NCBI GenBank assembly: GCA_003552605.1
Contig: PUNN01000405.1
Span: 1-10,927 of the forward strand
DNA from: Phycisphaeraceae bacterium
Lineage (GTDB): Bacteria > Planctomycetota > Phycisphaerae > Phycisphaerales > Phycisphaeraceae
Direction: 5' to 3'
DNA length: 10,927 nucleotides
The position numbers and the translations under genes are program-made. Below the pieces are notes generated by a model. It had not been told where the DNA came from. It was given only the letters and a program-made list of their open reading frames with translations, and did no database searches. This document shows positions 8,395 to 10,927 of this stretch, piece by piece. Numbering within the stretch: position 1 is the stretch's first letter; each line of letters opens with the position of its first letter.

Positions 8395-8428
8395 GGCAAT
8401 GACCATGCGCCCAGCGGTGGCCATTGCC
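8395..8428. terminator. Candidate hairpin between converging galE and nuoB
   Basis: GGCAATGACCA (8395-8405) pairs with TGGCCATTGCC (8418-8428) with a single mismatch, giving an 11-base stem and a 12-base loop. It lies 25 bases beyond the end of nuoB and 90 beyond galE, where a shared bidirectional terminator would sit. There is no clear T run on either strand. Confidence 0.35.
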
Positions 8429-8452
8429 GTTGCCCGCCAACCGGCGCCAAGT

Positions 8453-9019
8453 TCAAGATTGGCCGATGGTCACATCGACCGGCTGGGGGCGGGGCTGGTA
8501 GGTGGGCTCGACGACGAGGTCGAGGGGCACGCGCTTGCCGGAAGCGGGGGGGATGCCATCTTCATCCACGATCCGCTGGATGGCCATGACGCCCTCGATC
8601 AACTGCTCCGGCCGCGGCGGGCAGCCGGGGACGTAAACGTCGACGGGGATGAACTGATCCACGCCCTGCACCACGGCATAAGTGTCGAACACGCCGCCGG
8701 TGGAGGCACAGGCGCCCATGCTGATGACCCACTTGGGCTCGGTCATCTGCTCGTAGATGCGCTGGAGCACGGGCATCATCTTCACGGCCACGCGGCCGGC
8801 GACGATCAGCAGGTCGCTCTGGCGGGGGCTGAAGCGCATGACCTCGGCGCCGAACCGGGCGAGGTCATAGCGGCTGGCGGCCGTGGCCATCAACTCGATC
8901 CCGCAACAGGCGGTGGCGAAGGGCATGGGCCACAGCGAACTCCGCCGCGTCCAGTTGACCACCTTCTGCAGCTTGGTGGTAACAAAGCCCTCCTGCTGTA
9001 AGACCGCTTCAATGCCCAT
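8453..9019 (-). CDS. nuoB: NADH-quinone oxidoreductase subunit B
   Basis: This 188-residue protein is the NuoB/PSST subunit of respiratory complex I. It binds iron-sulfur cluster N2, the last carrier before quinone, in the peripheral arm at the membrane face. All four cluster cysteines are visible: the adjacent pair in TACCGIE (Cys38, Cys39), GAC (Cys104) and PGCPPRP (Cys133). Other family blocks are [31 protein letters not shown] and [15 protein letters not shown]. The ATG at 9019 is chosen because AGGAG lies seven bases upstream and the protein then begins like other NuoB; a longer GTG start at 9082 would add unrelated residues. It stands alone: the adjacent gene downstream is converging galE, and no nuoA is found just upstream. 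The C-terminal tail ([17 protein letters not shown]) is polar and variable. The cysteines imply a functional subunit. Confidence 0.95.
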   Translation of the reverse strand: MGIEAVLQQEGFVTTKLQKVVNWTRRSSLWPMPFATACCGIELMATAASRYDLARFGAEVMRFSPRQSDLLIVAGRVAVKMMPVLQRIYEQMTEPKWVISMGACASTGGVFDTYAVVQGVDQFIPVDVYVPGCPPRPEQLIEGVMAIQRIVDEDGIPPASGKRVPLDLVVEPTYQPRPQPVDVTIGQS

Positions 9020-9026
9020 CGTGACG

Positions 9027-9031
9027 CTCCT
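9027..9031 (-). promoter_or_regulatory. Ribosome binding site fixing the nuoB start
   Basis: AGGAG on the minus strand is seven bases from the ATG at 9019. This favours that start over the longer GTG at 9082. Confidence 0.75.
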
Positions 9032-9038
9032 GATGAAT

Positions 9039-9058
9039 ACAGGACCCGGCGGTCCTGT
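9039..9058 (-). promoter_or_regulatory. Perfect 8-bp hairpin in the nuoB leader
   Basis: ACAGGACC and GGTCCTGT form a perfect inverted repeat around CGGC. It ends 19 bases before the nuoB ATG and just upstream of its ribosome binding site. A second small hairpin, CCGAT-GTT-ATCGG, lies at 9093-9105. The larger one could be an operator, an RNA-stabilising leader or a leader regulatory element. No T run follows. Confidence 0.45.
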
Positions 9059-9108
9059 GTGCTGATTTCTAAGGCGGGGCACCGGCTTCGGGCCGATGTT
9101 ATCGGTGG

Positions 9109-9137
9109 ATTATTGTGCCTGTAACGGCCTTGAGCAA
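9109..9137 (-). promoter_or_regulatory. Possible nuoB promoter
   Basis: On the minus strand TTGCTC (9137-9132) and AATAAT (9114-9109, five of six consensus bases) are spaced by 17 bases. The predicted start near 9102 gives a leader of about 83 bases that includes the hairpin at 9039-9058. The -35 match is weak. Confidence 0.3.
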
Positions 9138-9181
9138 ACGGGGCAATACGGTGAATCACAGACCCGGCAGAGGTATCCGCG

Positions 9182-9274
9182 ATGGATCAGACCGACTGGA
9201 GCATGACCGCCACCACCATCCTCACGATGGTGACCACCTTCGTCCTGATTGTCGCCATTCAGCTTATGAGGTGA
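9182..9274 (+). CDS. Possible 30-residue single-pass membrane microprotein
   Basis: A short frame starts at ATG 9182, with AGAGG eight bases upstream, and ends at TGA 9272-9274. The product starts MDQTDWSMTATTILTMV and ends LIVAIQLMR: a short polar start with two acidic residues, one uninterrupted hydrophobic segment (about residues 11-28) and a final Arg. That is the layout of a small inner-membrane protein with the N terminus outside or a small subunit of a larger membrane complex. I do not recognise it. It is transcribed divergently from nuoB and lies upstream of the glycosyltransferase. Chance open frames of this size are common; the ribosome binding site plus clean hydrophobic span raise it above background. 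Confidence 0.35.
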   Translation: MDQTDWSMTATTILTMVTTFVLIVAIQLMR

Positions 9275-9400
9275 ATCCGGGCCACACCGCCGGGGGGCTC
9301 CCCTCGGCGGAAACGGTGGGGTTGACATATGCTGAAGTGCCGGGCGAGGCGGCCACCCGGGAAGGCGCGATGCTGTGGTCTGATCGCATAGACTCACTGT

Positions 9401-9426
9401 CCCGCCGGGTGTGGGCCACCGGCGGG
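9401..9426. repeat. Inverted repeat upstream of the glycosyltransferase
   Basis: CCCGCCGG (9401-9408) and CCGGCGGG (9419-9426) are perfect inverted copies around a 10-base loop. It lies between the possible microprotein and the glycosyltransferase and could attenuate or end the upstream transcript. No T run follows, and such GC repeats also arise by chance here. Confidence 0.3.
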
Positions 9427-9551
9427 GCGAGCGGCGGCCGCGGTGTCCTGAAGACATCTGTGCCGCCGCCGCGCAATCGCAGGCCGTTTGGAGCGCTGGT
9501 GTGGTCGACAGTCGACACGATCGACCCGGGCAGGGGGCGGCCCCCATTCCG

Positions 9552-10784
9552 GTGTGGGAGGGTGGCCATCTGCCCGAGGTTCCCGGCATCGGCACCGATC
9601 GTACGGTGGTGTTGCATACCCGGGTGGTCACCGCCAGTGGTGGTGGCCCGGACAAGACGATCCTGCTGTCGGCACCGTTTCTCTCGCACACCCGCTACTT
9701 CCTCGCCGCGGCGTACATGCGCCCCCCGGGTGATCCGGGCTTTGCAACGCTTCTCGAGCGGGCCCGGCGGTATGGTTGCCCGATCATCGGCGTGGATGAT
9801 GGTGGCCCGCTTGACCGTCGCCCGCTCCAGAAACTGCTGGAAATCTGCAAACGGCTGAATGTGGCCATCTGGCACGGCCACGATTACAAGTCGAACCTGT
9901 TCGGCCTGCTGCTGCGGCCGTTCTGGCCGATGAAGCTGGTGACGACCGTGCATGGCTGGGTGCATAACACCAGCCGCACGCCGCTGTATTACGCCATCGA
10001 TCGCTGGTCCCTGCCGTTCTATCACCACGTGATCTGCGTCTCGGACGACCTGGTCGGCCGCATCCGGGGCGTGGGGGTGCCGGAAGATCGCATCTCCCTG
10101 GTGCATAACGCCATTGATGAACGGACCTTCAAGCGATCCGGGCCGCCCGGGCAGGCGCCCATGCGTCAGCGACTGGGCACGCCGCCCGAGCGGCTGGTCT
10201 ACGGGGCAGTCGGCCGTCTCAGCCCGGAAAAGGCGTTCAACAACCTGATCCGTGCCGGTGCTGCATTGCTGGAGAGGGGGGTGGACCTGGAAGTCTGGAT
10301 CGCCGGTGAGGGCGACAGCCGCGGCGATCTTCAGAGGATGATCGATCGACTGGGGCTCGCTTCCCGCATCCGCCTGCTGGGATTTGTCGAGGATACGATA
10401 GGGCTGTACGAAGCGATGGATTGCTTCGTGCTGTCGAGCATTCGGGAGGGCCTGCCCAACGTGGTGCTCGAGGCCGCGGCGATGGAGGTTCCCCTTGTGG
10501 CCACACGCGTCGCTGGCATCCCGGCCATGCTGCATGACGGTGAGCAGGCCCTGCTCTGCCCAATCGGCGATGTCGAGGCACTGACCGGTGCGATGGGTCG
10601 ACTCGCAGACGATGCTGCCCTGCGTGATCAACTCGCCGCGGCGGGACGAGGACTCATTGAGCGTGATTACAGCTTTACCCGGAGGATGCAGAAGGTAAAA
10701 GCAATTTATGATAAACTGCTCAGCCATGGGCCGGAAACGGCACCGGCCGGACTGTCCACGGAGGTGGAGGGCGAGGGCGCATGA
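9552..10784 (+). CDS. GT4-family glycosyltransferase (start uncertain)
   Basis: This is a retaining GT-B glycosyltransferase (Glycosyltransferase family 4, cytosolic face) that would move a sugar from a nucleotide donor to a lipid-linked or other glycan. From the GTG at 9552 it has 410 residues, normal for the family. The N-terminal domain begins RTVVLHTRVVTASGGGPDKT (about 17-36), the glycine-rich acceptor-side loop, then IWHGHDYKSNL (107-116) and TVHGWVHNT (132-140). The C-terminal donor domain has GAVGRLSPEKAFNNLI (218-233) and the EX7E motif in REGLPNVVLEAAAM (Glu299, Glu307). The start is unclear: GTG at 9552 has no well-spaced ribosome site; GGGAGGG (9556-9562) is well placed for a CTG at 9570; GTG at 9606 or 9609 is also possible, with no site. 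A far upstream GTG at 9411 would add an Arg/Pro-rich tail that looks non-coding. The stop overlaps the next gene (ATGA). Donor and acceptor are unknown. Confidence 0.9.
   Translation: MWEGGHLPEVPGIGTDRTVVLHTRVVTASGGGPDKTILLSAPFLSHTRYFLAAAYMRPPGDPGFATLLERARRYGCPIIGVDDGGPLDRRPLQKLLEICKRLNVAIWHGHDYKSNLFGLLLRPFWPMKLVTTVHGWVHNTSRTPLYYAIDRWSLPFYHHVICVSDDLVGRIRGVGVPEDRISLVHNAIDERTFKRSGPPGQAPMRQRLGTPPERLVYGAVGRLSPEKAFNNLIRAGAALLERGVDLEVWIAGEGDSRGDLQRMIDRLGLASRIRLLGFVEDTIGLYEAMDCFVLSSIREGLPNVVLEAAAMEVPLVATRVAGIPAMLHDGEQALLCPIGDVEALTGAMGRLADDAALRDQLAAAGRGLIERDYSFTRRMQKVKAIYDKLLSHGPETAPAGLSTEVEGEGA
9556..9562 (+). promoter_or_regulatory. Ribosome binding site candidate bearing on the glycosyltransferase start
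   Basis: GGGAGGG is the only strong Shine-Dalgarno match near the start of the conserved region. Seven bases later comes an in-frame CTG (9570). If used, the protein would begin six codons after the GTG at 9552. Confidence 0.35.
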
Positions 10785-10927
10785 GTGGATTGAAGTCGCT
10801 CGCGAGAATGCTGGGATGGAGCCGATCACTGCCGGCTCGGCTTGGCTACCGCATCGGCCTGTTGCTTTACGAGCCTGACCGGGCCTTTGCCCTGACGAGT
10901 GAACGCCTCGGGCGGGTGCCAGGCAAC
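10781..10927 (+). CDS. Start of an unidentified gene, cut off by the window end
   Basis: The ATG at 10781 overlaps the glycosyltransferase TGA (ATGA). The frame stays open for all 49 remaining codons. Purine-rich GGAGG/GAGGG stretches lie upstream, so translation is probably both coupled and self-initiated. The visible product starts MSGLKSLARMLGWSRSLPA and continues with a basic, Leu-rich stretch (RLGYRIGLLLYEPDRAF). There is no recognisable motif yet. Position in the same transcript as a glycosyltransferase suggests a role in the same glycan pathway, but that is inference. Confidence 0.7.
   Translation, partial: MSGLKSLARMLGWSRSLPARLGYRIGLLLYEPDRAFALTSERLGRVPGN

Noticed and set aside
9020..9082. 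Longer nuoB form starting at GTG 9082
   Set aside because: The extra 21 residues are read through the leader hairpin, lack family similarity, and the AGGAG site points to the ATG at 9019.
9322..9327. Perfect TTGACA as a glycosyltransferase promoter
   Set aside because: No AT-rich -10 box occurs 15-19 bases downstream; the sequence there is CGAGGC-like.
9504..9522. Closely spaced GTCGAC repeats upstream of the glycosyltransferase
   Set aside because: Two 6-base palindromes next to each other are expected by chance in this composition, and no further copies extend the pattern.
9264..10829. 521-codon open frame on the - strand opposite the glycosyltransferase
   Set aside because: It is a shadow of the GT4 gene; the product has no recognisable motifs and no good start signal.
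1..10927. CRISPR array, tRNA/rRNA genes, IS elements or phage genes
   Set aside because: I looked for regularly spaced repeats, cloverleaf-like segments, terminal inverted repeats with transposase frames and phage motifs and saw none; a covariance-model scan would be needed to exclude small RNAs.

Overview
This is a GC-rich, gene-dense bacterial segment with no rRNA, tRNA, CRISPR array or recognisable insertion sequence. The gene families (a neurotransmitter:sodium-symporter transporter with a MetS-type small partner, a fused hydantoinase/5-oxoprolinase, NuoB of complex I, GalE, and a GT4 glycosyltransferase) suit a Gram-negative-type, probably aquatic bacterium. Planctomycetota (Phycisphaerae-like) is my best guess, but this is inference from gene style and cannot be proved from the window.

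Layout, left to right. Positions 2-436 (+) hold the C-terminal end of an unrecognised protein with a Pro/Ala/Glu-rich low-complexity stretch. A gene-free stretch (437-813) follows. A tight three-gene operon then runs leftward on the minus strand: an NSS-family sodium symporter (6922-4865), a 50-residue single-pass MetS-like subunit (4868-4716), and a large ATP-dependent 5-oxoprolinase/hydantoinase A+B fusion (4719-814). The genes overlap by 4 and 2 bases. This looks like one uptake-plus-catabolism module: the symporter pair would import an amino acid or 5-oxoproline-like compound and the cytosolic enzyme would open its lactam ring. Two points stand out. The symporter carries a soluble acidic insertion of about 140 residues between TM5 and TM6. 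The oxoprolinase has no ATG, GTG or TTG start that would keep its essential N-terminal DVGGTFTD motif, so a CTG start overlapping the metS stop codon is likely.

A 389-base divergent intergenic region (6923-7311) separates this operon from galE (7312-8304, +), which has a perfect TATAAT box. galE converges on a solitary nuoB (9019-8453, -). The 148-base gap between them holds two hairpins. nuoB has a good Shine-Dalgarno site and a perfect 8-bp hairpin in its leader, but no nuoA lies just upstream and no nuoC directly downstream.

To the right, a possible 30-residue membrane microprotein (9182-9274, +) precedes a GT4 glycosyltransferase (about 9552-10784, +). The glycosyltransferase overlaps, by ATGA, the start of another gene cut off by the window end. 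With galE nearby, this right part probably belongs to surface polysaccharide or glycan synthesis.
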